A stretch of DNA of 64,000 nt from Oscillospiraceae bacterium (lineage in GTDB: Bacteria; Bacillota; Clostridia; Oscillospirales; Ruminococcaceae). The stretch lies in the NCBI GenBank assembly GCA_017472735.1, contig JAFUOD010000019.1:16521-80520 (forward strand), read 5' to 3'. Position 1 is the stretch's first letter. Each line of letters opens with the position of its first letter. The notes under the pieces are model-generated. The model had not been told where the DNA came from, made no database searches, and worked only from the letters and a program-made list of their open reading frames with translations. A program made the translations under genes and the position numbers. This document shows positions 32,802-42,405 of the stretch, one piece after another.

Positions 32802-33485
32802 ATGTTTACTTCGCTTTTAAGCATGATCTTTCAAAGCATTTTGTGGTTTGCTTTGCACATCGAGGATAAGAATACGTTTCCTAAACCTCTGCCCGCACAA
32901 AAAGAGCTTGAGCTTTTTAAGTTAGCCTCAACAGGCAACAAAGAGGCCAAAGACAAGCTGATCTTGCACAATTTAAGACTGGTTGCACACATCGTAAAAA
33001 AGTATTACGCTTCGGGCGAGGACCCCGAGGAGCTTATCTCCATCGGCACGATAGGGCTTATTAAGGCGGTATCGACCTTCGACCACGAAAAAGGCAACCG
33101 CTTTGCCGCATATGGCTCGAGGTGTATTGATAACGAAATTTTAATGTATTTCAGGGCGATTAAAAAGGCGGGCGGCAACGTTCACTTTGATGAGCCGATT
33201 GACGTTGATAAAGACGGCAACCAGCTTACGCTGATCGACATTATTGCTTCGGAGGGGGATTTGTGCGACGAGGTAGATCTGAAGATACACTCTGAGGAGC
33301 TTAAGGCGCACGTTAATACACTGCTTGACGACAGAGAGAGGGAGATTATCATTCTGCGATATGGGCTTTGCGGCGCAAGGCCGTTAACCCAAAGGGAATG
33401 TGCAGATTTGTTGGGGATTTCGAGGAGCTATGTATCACGCATTGAAAAGCGTGCAATTGAAAAGCTTGCTGCGAAGATGAGGTAG
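32802..33485 (+). CDS. sigK: Sporulation sigma factor SigK, uninterrupted
   Basis: The late mother-cell sigma factor of sporulation, 227 residues. The hydrophobic N-terminus (FTSLLSMIFQSILWFALHI, about 20 residues) is the pro-sequence removed by SpoIVFB. Region 2 is shown by HNLRLVAHIVKKYYASGEDP and the SIGTIGLIKAV stretch, region 4 by GISRSYVSRIEKRAIEKL. The gene is whole: no skin-type element splits it. The start is the ATG nine bases after GGAG; the upstream GTG at 32796 is too close to the binding site. Divergent from tmk. Confidence 0.95.
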   Translation: MFTSLLSMIFQSILWFALHIEDKNTFPKPLPAQKELELFKLASTGNKEAKDKLILHNLRLVAHIVKKYYASGEDPEELISIGTIGLIKAVSTFDHEKGNRFAAYGSRCIDNEILMYFRAIKKAGGNVHFDEPIDVDKDGNQLTLIDIIASEGDLCDEVDLKIHSEELKAHVNTLLDDREREIIILRYGLCGARPLTQRECADLLGISRSYVSRIEKRAIEKLAAKMR

Positions 33486-33724
33486 AAACCTGCAGCAGTT
33501 CTTCTTTGAAAATTTGATGACAATAATAGTGTTAAAACCATACTTGTTGATGAATGGTTGATAGAGTTTGCGTGTGATATAGTTAGGCGAAAATAGTTTT
33601 ATTTATAAATTCTGATTGGGGTTGTAAATATCATTTCTTCATCACGGCAACCTTGTTTCTAAAGCCAAATGTGCAAACGCTGCCAGCCACATTGGAGCAA
33701 CATGGTTTAGCAAATAAGTAAGCC
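33486..33724. other. Intergenic stretch after sigK
   Basis: About 240 bases without a supported gene. One short frame (about 33516-33596, plus strand) reads DDNNSVKTILVDEWLIEFAC and then six further residues to a stop; it has no start signal and could be the tail of a lost gene. No terminator-like T run was found directly after sigK. Confidence 0.4.
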
Positions 33725-33753
33725 GCACAAGTCCGTTATTAACGGACTTGTGC
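33725..33753. terminator. Perfect 13-bp hairpin, possible terminator of the NdvB-like gene
   Basis: GCACAAGTCCGTT-ATT-AACGGACTTGTGC. It directly follows the stop of the minus-strand giant gene but has no long T run, so it may act in mRNA protection as well. Confidence 0.6.
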
Positions 33754-33755
33754 AG

Positions 33756-36700
33756 CTATGCTTGAGGGCCTGAGTTTTGTGACGAAGCCAAGCGGCGATA
33801 ATACCAACCGGCGGCAGTGTTAAAAATCGGGTCGCCTCCTCTGCCATAACAGTTTTTGTTAGTGTAAATCTCGCCGCAGATATAATAAGGCTCTTGCTTG
33901 TAACCGGGCGTTTTCGCCACTTCCTCGGGCTTAAGTGCATTAAAAATGCTGTCAGCCTCGGGCAAAAGGCCTGCTTGCTTAAGCGCATTGGCAAACCAAA
34001 TTGCGGCGGCGGTATTTTGCCCGCCGTTTTGTTTAATGCCTTGAGGAAGGTATCTTACTTCATCGGGTGATTCCTCGCTGTCGGGGTCAAAAGGCGGTGA
34101 AAAAAGCTTTGTCACCCCGCGCTTTGGGTCGCACAGCATGCTGTATGCCTGCAAAAGTGCACCTTTGTCAAAATGGGCGTCAAGCCCTGCAAACAGTGCA
34201 AGCACCTGCGGCAGAAGGCTGATTTTGCAGGCATCGTTTTTTGTGCTACCCCATGTTTTGCCCGAGGGCAGATATCCGCCGATATATTGACTTGAATCTC
34301 TGCAATAGGCTTTAACGGTGTCACGCAAAGATTTAGCCGTGTGCATGAGCTGTGCCGAGTAGATATTATCTCCCTTGCGGCGTGATATCTCGCAAAAGCT
34401 ATCAAGTACAATAATAAAGAATTCGCTTAACCACACCGATTCGCGCTCGTGGCTATCAAGCATAAGCCCGTGTGAGCCTTTTTTGTCAATGCTTATGTCT
34501 ATCGCTCGGCGGCAGTGTTCATAAACGCTCTCTTTTTGCGAGGGCAAATCACAGTAGTTTACTGCGATATCTAAAAATCTGAAGTCGTCGGTCTGCTTTA
34601 TATATTCGCTTACCGCAAGAGGCAACCACAAATGTGCAAGCGAGCTTTTGGTTCGCTTATTTTTATTAAAAGCACTTTGCTTTGAAAATTCGGCGCAGGC
34701 ATCACCGTCAGAGAACTGGTGATAAGCGCACCTTAAAATCTCGGCCTTGCCCCTGGCGGGAAAAACGTCTGCAATGGCGCAGGCGTCCTGCAAAAGCTCG
34801 TCGAATTTATAGCATCCTTCGCCGTCTCCCAAATAAATACGTCCGTTTAAAAGCTGATATTTTGCCCACAAAAGCTCTCGCTCGTGCTTGGTTTTTGCTT
34901 CAGCCTTTTTGGAAGTACAGAACAGCGACGGCATTTTTGTTACAGCCTTTTCGCTTGCACCGAATGACAGATAAAAGCTTACTTCCTCGGCACCCGAAAG
35001 CTCTAAAACCAAAGCGCAGAAATCAATATTGCCGCTTACAGGCTGTGATTGCCACCTGCCGGCAAAAAACGCTTCTTTATCAAAGATAAAGTGCGGCAGC
35101 TTGTCGGCACTTATGCTTGCAAGTCTTTTTTTAAGATCAAATAAAGCGGCATATCCCGATTGATTTATAAGCCTTGCACCCTTTGCTTGGAACAGATAAG
35201 CTAAACGGCACTTTCGGTCTGCTATTATTTTAACCTTGCTTTGTTTGCACATGCCCTTTTTAGAAACACTTACCTTAACCTCGCTTTTAAAGCCCTCACC
35301 GAATGCCTTATAGCTTGCAAAGTCGGGCGAAAAGCACGCCGCAGCACCGTTTATAATATCATAATAGCTGCCGTCATATTCTAAAACAAGGCGCTCGTTA
35401 AAGTTGCCAAACGAGGTCTTGCCAAGCGAAGCGTTTTCGACAACGGCACCGAATACCGGGTTAGAAAGAACGTGCTGCCATTTTGCCTGCGGCCGCTCGT
35501 TGATTATATATTCGGTATTCATAAATCCGCCGCACGAGACAGCTTCTTCCACTGTTTGAGCTTGGGGACTTACCTTTTTTATTTCTATTCTTTCATAGGG
35601 TTGGCTGTCGGGCGGGTTAGAGATGATCTCGTCAGATGCTGTATAAGCTGCAAGGCGATATATGTCGTTGACTGTTTTGACATTAAATGCAAATTCATCA
35701 ATGGGTATAATACCGCCTTTTGTATAGATGAATCCTAAGGTGTCGCATTGCTTCGATGCCTCTAACAGCTTTGAATAAAAAATCCGCTCGGGTCTGCCGC
35801 TGTCGTTAAAGATTACAGCCATTTGCACCGAAATGCCGGCCTCGCGAAGAACTTTATATGCACCTAAAAAAGCATACAGCTTTTCGTCATCGTTTTTGTT
35901 GTTAAGCCTAAGAATTATAAGCGGAATATTTGGCAAAAGCCCGATGTCTGAAGCAAACGAGGTGTCAATTGGTTCATGTCTGCCAAAAAGGATGCTTGGT
36001 GCAATAATCTGTGCCAAAACAAGCTCTTTTGTGCTTTTTTGAATATGAGGGGTCAAAGACCGACCTCGCAGGGTGTTAATATCGGCGCTTAGCTTATCCA
36101 TGCTGTCGGCGCACAAAATAAACAGCGATTCTATCTGCTCGGCGCCTGCGTTAAGATGGATTTTTTGCTTTATAAACACACATGGCTCGGGCTCTGAAAC
36201 AAGGCTTGGCGCAATGCTATCACAGTTATTAAACACGTCTTTTACATCATCACAGCCCGAAAAAACGTTTTCTTTATCAAAGCTTGAATATGCAAAAGTG
36301 TCATTCAAAAATCCGATTGCCAATACTTGAGAGCAGTTATTATCTGCCCGTGAAACAGTTATAACACGCTGTTTGTCATCACGTTCAAGACGCAGGCTTA
36401 AACGATTTCTTTGGGTGTTGTCCTCGTAAGGCTTTAAAAGTGTTGGCTCAAGATATATAAGCAATGTGAGGTCAATGTCGATATTTGTTAAATTTTTAAG
36501 CTTAAACTGCCTTATTTCGCATGAAAGCGATGGGTGCAGCATAATATTAACGCTTGCTGAAATTTCGCTGTCACATTTTTTATAGCTTGCGCCGCAGTCG
36601 GTAAATTCGCCTTGCATACGGTCGGGCATATCAAGCATTATCAGGTTGCTTTGTGTTTTTACGCCCATAAAAATTCCGCGCTTGTTAAACGAAGGCTCAC

Positions 36701-39700
36701 GCGTGATTTCATAAATGCTCATGCCGTGGCTTAAGGCAATCGAAACGCCGCTGTCGGTTAATGCCAGCGAGTAACCGTCGTTACTTAACAGCTTAATTTT
36801 TGGGTCAGAGGCTGAAACGCTTAAAAACTTCTCTTTTGCCAAGCTTTCGCAGACATAAAGTGCCTTTGGCTTTCTTAGTGCCTTATAAACGGGCAACGAG
36901 CGTTCCTCTAAAAGCTCGAGCGCGCCTAAAATGTGCTTATTCTTTGCTGTGCGCCTTTGCAAAATGCCTTTGTTAAGGGCGTTAGAGCAGCTTGCGATCA
37001 TCTGACCAACATGGCGCGAGGCAAGAAGCTTTACCACCGACTGATTATCGTTCGAGGTATAGTCAACCGCCTCAAAAAAGCCAAAATTGCCGTATGCTCC
37101 CGCTTTTTTAAGCTTAAGGAGGTTTTCGGTGCAGGCGTGTGTGCCGAAATCAAGCGCCAACATTGCTGAATGAGGCGAAACCGAGTAGATAGACGTGTTT
37201 GTGGGGGATATTGCTGCTTTTGCCGCACCAAGATTTTGTGTGCGGTAATTAAGGCCCGAGTCAAAAAGGCAGACGCCGCTTTTGCTCAACCCAAACGGCA
37301 GCCCTTTTGAGATGCCAAGCTTTTTGCTGACATAAAGCGCAAACTTTAAGCTTTCATAAAATATTGAGCCTTGCGGACTTTTTATGAAGATCTCGGGCAA
37401 AAAAAATTCCTCGGCACTGCCGTGCGGCGACCCAAGACCACTGTAAAATCCGCACTTAAGGGTTTCTCGTCTTAGACTTTGCCAGTGACTTTTCGGCACG
37501 TTTTTCGAGGCAACAGCATAAAATGAGCAAAGGCGTGAAGCACTCATCAGGTGTTGATGATGCTCGCATCCCGAAGTAAGCGTTTGGCAGTCAAAGCTTT
37601 TGCACATTAAGCCGCTTACGCCGTCATAAAAAACGCTAAGGTCAATCAGGTCTATCATTCTGTCAAGCCGTTCTGCTAAAATCTGAGCTTTGTCATATAC
37701 TTTGCCAAGCTTTCTCAGCCCCTCGCTTAAGCAAACAAGCGAAGTTACATATATGCCCATGTCCTCGCTTAAAGCAACGCTTGATTCAGCGGTTAAAGTA
37801 AGTGTGCTGTAGCTTTCAAACAAACAGCCATCGAATTTGTCAAGTCTGTCAACCGAGTCGAGGCAGGTCTCGACCCTTGAAGCCATTGCCTGTGCCGTTA
37901 TAAGCTTTAAGTCGTATGCTGACAGGCAGGAAATAAGATACAGCCCGATTTCCGCCGGACCTGTCGAGTGCGAAATTCTGTATACAGGTGAGAATTGCAC
38001 GCTTTTTGGAGGAAGGTTGTTGTCAGCCTCGGTGACATATTCGTTAAAGAACTTCCACGAGTCCTTTGCATATTGCAATAAGTCTTTAGTTTCTTTAAAC
38101 GAGAGACGGTGTTCTTTTTTTGAGACTTCGTGTTCGCTTAATGCTAAAACAGCAGGCATAAGTGCAAAAAACAGTGCAAAAAGCCTTATTGTATATCCGG
38201 GCGAGCGAAACAGAATTAAGCTTATAAGCATTGGTGCAATATAAAAGCTCAGTGGGTCGGATGCTGTCAGGTTTTCACTTAAAAGGCGCTTGCGGGTCAA
38301 CCCTCGAACCAAAGCCGAAGATATAGCCCAAAGCGATTTTTGGGCGAGTGTCGGAAGCATCACAATGCTGTAAACGGCATTTTTAATGCCCCATGCCGAA
38401 TTTGCCCAAAGCTTTGACTTTAAAGCCGTAAGTGCCAAGGGCAAAAGCCACATAACAATGCCCAAAAGTGCGGCAAATTCTGCGGTGGGCGGATAAAGAA
38501 AGAATACAAAATACATATTTGCCATTAAACTTAAGGGCAACAATGCGTTTAAAAAGCTTCCTATTATTTTCATTCGCGAGGCTAAGCAGACCTGCCGTCT
38601 AAAAGCATGCCCAAGGTTATATACCGCCCCTCGCACCTGTGTTATTTTTTTGCGGTAAAACCGCTGAGGAATGTCGGGGAAGGTGTCATAAAACATGGCA
38701 TCAGCCGCCTTAACGCACTTAAGGCTTTCACCGTCTAAAGCTTCGGCAGTGTGTGCTTTTTCCAAGGTGCTTGCGCTTAGTTCGTTATAATAAAGTTCGG
38801 TGTTTATAAGCCCTATGCCGTTAAACGTGGCCATGCCGAAAAGCTCGCTGAAAACATCCTCTCTTTCTGACTTAACAGAAAACACCCTTGAAAAGCCGCT
38901 TGCAAGCGCACTTTCAAGCTTTGGACCGGTGTTTGGCACAATGATTCCAAAGCCTTTTATAATTTTGCCGTCTTTAACACGGGGCAGGTTGCAGGGGTGC
39001 ATAGCGATCTGCAAAAGGGTACCGACTGCGTCAAGCTCGGGGGTGCAGTTGTTGTCCATAATTGCCATAAAGCGTGTGCCGATAAGGCTTTCGCTGTCGC
39101 CAAATATGGCATAAAAATCATGTGCGCCGTTTTGCAAAAAGCTTGACAGTTCAAAAAGCGCACCACGCTTGCCGCCTGCACCCATATATTCCTCTTGCGA
39201 CTTTGAAAAACTGCGCTTGCGAATTATTCCGACATATCTTCCTTTTTCGCTTTCGTTAAGACTTGTAATCATCTCCTGCGCCGAATTAAGAGTGGGAGTG
39301 TCGTCGGGGATCGTGGGTGCTTGTTCGGGCAAAAGGTCAATAAGACATACAACTTTTGCATCTAATCCGCTTACGGTGCTTGAAAGCTTTTTAAGACGGT
39401 CGGATATTCGGCTTATATCAACGCTTTCGCTTAACATGGTGTAACAAACTATTGCAAGCTTTTCGCTTTTAACCTTGTCCGAGGTTTCACTCAGCCGCCA
39501 CAGATAATTCGGCTTTTGCCCCCAAAGCACAACGCTGTCGACAATTGCCTTTGCGGCGCAAAGCGAGGGTAAAAACAGCATGGGTGCCACCCACCATTCA
39601 AGTGTTAAAAGGCTAAAGCCTGCTGAAAGCGAAACAGCAATTGAAAGATAACAAACCGCAAGAATTATTGCTTTTGCCGCTGTGCGGTGATAGGTCGGCA

Positions 39701-40328
39701 GTAAAACCTCGCTTAAATCAAGGGCGTGCATTTTTGCGTGCTCTAAAAGCTCTTTTGCAGCTTCAACTTCATCATTTGGCGCTGTTCTGTAAATAATACG
39801 GCGATATTGACGCTGGGTTTTCAAGTCGCTTTCGCAATAGGTCTCATCGTTTTCGGTCAAATAGTTATGCAAAGGGTCGCACGACGAGGTTACAGCATTA
39901 AAATCGATCTGCTTAACGCTTTGATAAAGGCTTAAAGAATCGGCTTCTTCATTGCTTTTTAATGTGTTGCAAATTGATGTTATCAGCTCGACAAGCAAAG
40001 CGTTTTTAAGCGTATCAATTTCAATCGAGGTCACACGGCGCTGCGCCATTACACCGCTTATTATCATTATAATTTTTTCTGTGCTTTCAAAGCAGCTGCC
40101 GCTGTGACTTATTATCTCTTGTGCAAGACTCATATCCTGCGGCAGATCTTCTTTTAAAACCGTTAGCTCGGCTATATCCCTGCTTATATCGGGATATAGA
40201 TAAGTGAACAGACGTTGACAGGCTGTAAGATTATCTTTGCGGCAAAGCAAAAAATATTCCTGCTTTAAAGCTCTGCCTGCTTTTTTTAGCTGCCTTAATG
40301 CCGCCTGCATTTTAATAGACCCTTTCAT
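33756..40328 (-). CDS. NdvB-like giant protein (GT84/GH94 type) with eroded active-site motifs
   Basis: A 2190-residue protein with the layout of cyclic beta-1,2-glucan synthases. An N-terminal cytosolic part and membrane segments (about 205-255) precede a GT84-like domain (about 330-590), further membrane segments (about 600-665 and 720-760), a glucoamylase-like middle (about 850-1200) and a GH94 phosphorylase-like C-terminus (about 1300-2190). Conserved motifs are changed: where GH94 proteins have GDWNDG between SHGL and ESVWL, this one reads SHGLMLDSHERESVWLSEFF (about 1952-1971), lacking the catalytic Asp segment. The MAHHQGMSL motif appears as LASRHVGQMIASC. AAAGGCGG precedes the ATG. 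Either a pseudoenzyme or an enzyme of changed specificity. Confidence 0.75.
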   Translation of the reverse strand: MKGSIKMQAALRQLKKAGRALKQEYFLLCRKDNLTACQRLFTYLYPDISRDIAELTVLKEDLPQDMSLAQEIISHSGSCFESTEKIIMIISGVMAQRRVTSIEIDTLKNALLVELITSICNTLKSNEEADSLSLYQSVKQIDFNAVTSSCDPLHNYLTENDETYCESDLKTQRQYRRIIYRTAPNDEVEAAKELLEHAKMHALDLSEVLLPTYHRTAAKAIILAVCYLSIAVSLSAGFSLLTLEWWVAPMLFLPSLCAAKAIVDSVVLWGQKPNYLWRLSETSDKVKSEKLAIVCYTMLSESVDISRISDRLKKLSSTVSGLDAKVVCLIDLLPEQAPTIPDDTPTLNSAQEMITSLNESEKGRYVGIIRKRSFSKSQEEYMGAGGKRGALFELSSFLQNGAHDFYAIFGDSESLIGTRFMAIMDNNCTPELDAVGTLLQIAMHPCNLPRVKDGKIIKGFGIIVPNTGPKLESALASGFSRVFSVKSEREDVFSELFGMATFNGIGLINTELYYNELSASTLEKAHTAEALDGESLKCVKAADAMFYDTFPDIPQRFYRKKITQVRGAVYNLGHAFRRQVCLASRMKIIGSFLNALLPLSLMANMYFVFFLYPPTAEFAALLGIVMWLLPLALTALKSKLWANSAWGIKNAVYSIVMLPTLAQKSLWAISSALVRGLTRKRLLSENLTASDPLSFYIAPMLISLILFRSPGYTIRLFALFFALMPAVLALSEHEVSKKEHRLSFKETKDLLQYAKDSWKFFNEYVTEADNNLPPKSVQFSPVYRISHSTGPAEIGLYLISCLSAYDLKLITAQAMASRVETCLDSVDRLDKFDGCLFESYSTLTLTAESSVALSEDMGIYVTSLVCLSEGLRKLGKVYDKAQILAERLDRMIDLIDLSVFYDGVSGLMCKSFDCQTLTSGCEHHQHLMSASRLCSFYAVASKNVPKSHWQSLRRETLKCGFYSGLGSPHGSAEEFFLPEIFIKSPQGSIFYESLKFALYVSKKLGISKGLPFGLSKSGVCLFDSGLNYRTQNLGAAKAAISPTNTSIYSVSPHSAMLALDFGTHACTENLLKLKKAGAYGNFGFFEAVDYTSNDNQSVVKLLASRHVGQMIASCSNALNKGILQRRTAKNKHILGALELLEERSLPVYKALRKPKALYVCESLAKEKFLSVSASDPKIKLLSNDGYSLALTDSGVSIALSHGMSIYEITREPSFNKRGIFMGVKTQSNLIMLDMPDRMQGEFTDCGASYKKCDSEISASVNIMLHPSLSCEIRQFKLKNLTNIDIDLTLLIYLEPTLLKPYEDNTQRNRLSLRLERDDKQRVITVSRADNNCSQVLAIGFLNDTFAYSSFDKENVFSGCDDVKDVFNNCDSIAPSLVSEPEPCVFIKQKIHLNAGAEQIESLFILCADSMDKLSADINTLRGRSLTPHIQKSTKELVLAQIIAPSILFGRHEPIDTSFASDIGLLPNIPLIILRLNNKNDDEKLYAFLGAYKVLREAGISVQMAVIFNDSGRPERIFYSKLLEASKQCDTLGFIYTKGGIIPIDEFAFNVKTVNDIYRLAAYTASDEIISNPPDSQPYERIEIKKVSPQAQTVEEAVSCGGFMNTEYIINERPQAKWQHVLSNPVFGAVVENASLGKTSFGNFNERLVLEYDGSYYDIINGAAACFSPDFASYKAFGEGFKSEVKVSVSKKGMCKQSKVKIIADRKCRLAYLFQAKGARLINQSGYAALFDLKKRLASISADKLPHFIFDKEAFFAGRWQSQPVSGNIDFCALVLELSGAEEVSFYLSFGASEKAVTKMPSLFCTSKKAEAKTKHERELLWAKYQLLNGRIYLGDGEGCYKFDELLQDACAIADVFPARGKAEILRCAYHQFSDGDACAEFSKQSAFNKNKRTKSSLAHLWLPLAVSEYIKQTDDFRFLDIAVNYCDLPSQKESVYEHCRRAIDISIDKKGSHGLMLDSHERESVWLSEFFIIVLDSFCEISRRKGDNIYSAQLMHTAKSLRDTVKAYCRDSSQYIGGYLPSGKTWGSTKNDACKISLLPQVLALFAGLDAHFDKGALLQAYSMLCDPKRGVTKLFSPPFDPDSEESPDEVRYLPQGIKQNGGQNTAAAIWFANALKQAGLLPEADSIFNALKPEEVAKTPGYKQEPYYICGEIYTNKNCYGRGGDPIFNTAAGWYYRRLASSQNSGPQA

Positions 40329-40402
40329 GCATCATGCCGCCTTTCTGCAAAAAATGCTTCAAAATATTATTGCCTCGATTGGCAAGAAATATTATATTTT
40401 TG

Positions 40403-40431
40403 TTGCAATTTGCAAGAGAGTGTGTTATAAT
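40403..40431 (+). promoter_or_regulatory. Promoter of the apgM gene
   Basis: TTGCAA at 40403-40408 and TATAAT at 40426-40431, spacer 17, 59 bases before the start codon. Confidence 0.8.
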
Positions 40432-40490
40432 TTTATCAATCTCACTTTATTTGTGTGAAGCTTTAACTTATAAAATCGGAGCTGATTTAT

Positions 40491-41708
40491 ATGAAATATG
40501 TTGTACTTTTATGCGACGGCATGGCTGACTATCAGGTGCCCGAGCTTGGAAATTTAACCCCTATGCAAAAAGCTTATAAGCCTAACATGGATATGCTTGC
40601 TAAAAAGTCGGAGGTTGGGCTTGTAAAATCGGTTGCAGACGGATTAAAGCCCGGCAGCGATGTTGCAAACCTTTCTGTTTTGGGCTATGACCCGATGGTT
40701 TACTATTCGGGACGTTCACCGTTAGAGGCCGGCTCTATCGGCATTGATATGAAGCCGACTGATGTATCTTTCAGATGCAATTTGGTGACCTTAAGCGACG
40801 AGGAAAACTATGACGACAAGACGATCATTGACTATTGTGCAGGCGATATTTCAACCGAGGAAGCCGCAGTTTTAGTTAAATATCTTGCCGAGAATTTTGA
40901 TAACGATGAGTTTCGACTTTATGCAGGTGTCAGCTATCGCCACTGCTTGATTTGGAATAACGGCACTATGGATGTCGGCACGCTTACCCCTCCGCACGAC
41001 ATTACGGGCAAGCCGATCAAAGAGCATTTGCCCACCCACCCCAACGTTAAAAAGCTTTATGAGATGATGAAAAAGAGCTATGACCTTTTAAAAGACCACC
41101 CTCTTAACAAAGAACGTGAAGCCAGAGGCGAGCGCCCTGCAAACTCAATGTGGTTCTGGGGTGAGGGAGTTAAAAAGCCTCTTGCCTCGTTTAAAGATAA
41201 ATACGGTGTTAACGGCTCGATGATCTCGGCGGTTGACCTTTTAAAGGGAATCGGCAAGTTCTCGGGCATGAAGGTTGTAAATGTGCCCGGCGCAACGGGA
41301 TATTTAGACACCAACTTTGAGGGAAAAGCGCAGGCTTGCATCGACGAGCTTAAATCGGGACAGGACTTTGTTTACATTCATGTTGAGGCACCCGACGAGT
41401 GCGGTCACCGTTATGAGATCGAAAACAAGGTTAAGGCGATTGAGATTATTGATGAAAAGATCCTCGGCCCTGTTTTGGCGGCGCTCGAGGAATATGATGA
41501 CTATAAGATTTTAATTATGCCCGACCACGCAACACCCCTTTGCTTAAAAACCCACACCAATGACCCGATACCTTACCTTATCTATCACAAAAAGGGCGAG
41601 GTTGCAGGGCCCGACAGCTTTAGCGAAGAAACAGCTAAACAGGGCGGCATTTTTGTCGAAATCGGTCATACGGTTATGGATAAGTTTATTGGAAGACAGG
41701 AAATATGA
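40491..41708 (+). CDS. apgM: Cofactor-independent phosphoglycerate mutase, archaeal type
   Basis: A 405-residue metal-dependent enzyme of the alkaline phosphatase superfamily that interconverts 3- and 2-phosphoglycerate. VVLLCDGMADYQVPELG carries the first metal aspartate, GSDVANLSVLGYDP the serine nucleophile loop and ILIMPDHATPLCLKTHTNDPIP the C-terminal metal ligands. This ApgM type differs from the larger GpmI and is common in clostridia beside homoserine metabolism genes. The stop overlaps the following GNAT gene by four bases. Confidence 0.93.
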   Translation: MKYVVLLCDGMADYQVPELGNLTPMQKAYKPNMDMLAKKSEVGLVKSVADGLKPGSDVANLSVLGYDPMVYYSGRSPLEAGSIGIDMKPTDVSFRCNLVTLSDEENYDDKTIIDYCAGDISTEEAAVLVKYLAENFDNDEFRLYAGVSYRHCLIWNNGTMDVGTLTPPHDITGKPIKEHLPTHPNVKKLYEMMKKSYDLLKDHPLNKEREARGERPANSMWFWGEGVKKPLASFKDKYGVNGSMISAVDLLKGIGKFSGMKVVNVPGATGYLDTNFEGKAQACIDELKSGQDFVYIHVEAPDECGHRYEIENKVKAIEIIDEKILGPVLAALEEYDDYKILIMPDHATPLCLKTHTNDPIPYLIYHKKGEVAGPDSFSEETAKQGGIFVEIGHTVMDKFIGRQEI

Positions 41709-42316
41709 ATGCGGTTTTTAAAATAAACGGAGTACAAATTGAAACGGATAGACTTATATTGAGAGCATTCAGGCAATCCGACTTAGACGATTTTTATGAA
41801 TATGCATCGGTTGAAGGCGTTGGCGAAATGGCAGGATGGAAGCATCACGAAAATAAAGAAAAAAGCCAGGAAATATTAGGTGGATTTATCAGCAACGATA
41901 AGACATTTGCTATTTGCTTTAAGGAAAACAATAAAGTGATTGGGTCATTGGGCGTTGAAGAATATGGAATGGAACAAGCATTAACTGAGTTCAACAATTA
42001 TAAAGGCAGAGAACTTGGCTTTGTGTTAAGTAAAGATTATTGGGGCAAAGGTATAATGCCCGAGGCGGTAAAAGCTGTAATTGACTATTTGTTTAATGAT
42101 TTAGACTTGGACTTTTTAACTTGTGGCTATTATGATTTCAACCGCCAGTCTGAAAGAGTTCAAGAAAAATGCGGTTTTAAGCCATATAGAAAGCTTGAAT
42201 TTGAAACAAGGCTTGGAACGAAGGAACAATCGACTTTAAATCTTCTCATCAATCCAAATAAAAAGATCACCTTTAATTTTTCTCACCCCGAGACCTTAAT
42301 TTATAAAGAGGATTAA
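41705..42316 (+). CDS. GNAT family N-acetyltransferase
   Basis: A 203-residue acetyltransferase like RimJ/RimL, which acetylates protein N-termini or small molecules using acetyl-CoA. ETDRLILRAFRQSDLDDFYEY is the typical opening and GFVLSKDYWGKGIMPEAVKAVIDYLF contains the acyl-CoA loop. Its ATG overlaps the apgM stop. The sequence is more AT-rich than its neighbours, which may point to acquisition. Substrate unknown. Confidence 0.86.
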   Translation: MNAVFKINGVQIETDRLILRAFRQSDLDDFYEYASVEGVGEMAGWKHHENKEKSQEILGGFISNDKTFAICFKENNKVIGSLGVEEYGMEQALTEFNNYKGRELGFVLSKDYWGKGIMPEAVKAVIDYLFNDLDLDFLTCGYYDFNRQSERVQEKCGFKPYRKLEFETRLGTKEQSTLNLLINPNKKITFNFSHPETLIYKED

Positions 42317-42332
42317 CTTATCAAAACAAAAC

Positions 42333-42366
42333 CCCCGACAGAGTTTAGTCTGTCGGGGCTGTTATT
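42333..42366 (+). terminator. Rho-independent terminator
   Basis: CCCCGACAGA (42333-42342) pairs with TCTGTCGGGG (42349-42358), then CTGTTATTTG. Confidence 0.78.
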
Positions 42367-42405
42367 TGTGTTCGGAAAATTCAAAGTTATCGTTCTGCTT
42401 TTCTA

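Noticed and set aside
33516-33596. Short frame after sigK as a gene
   Set aside because: Only about 27 codons, no start codon with binding site and no homology recognised; kept as a comment on the gap.
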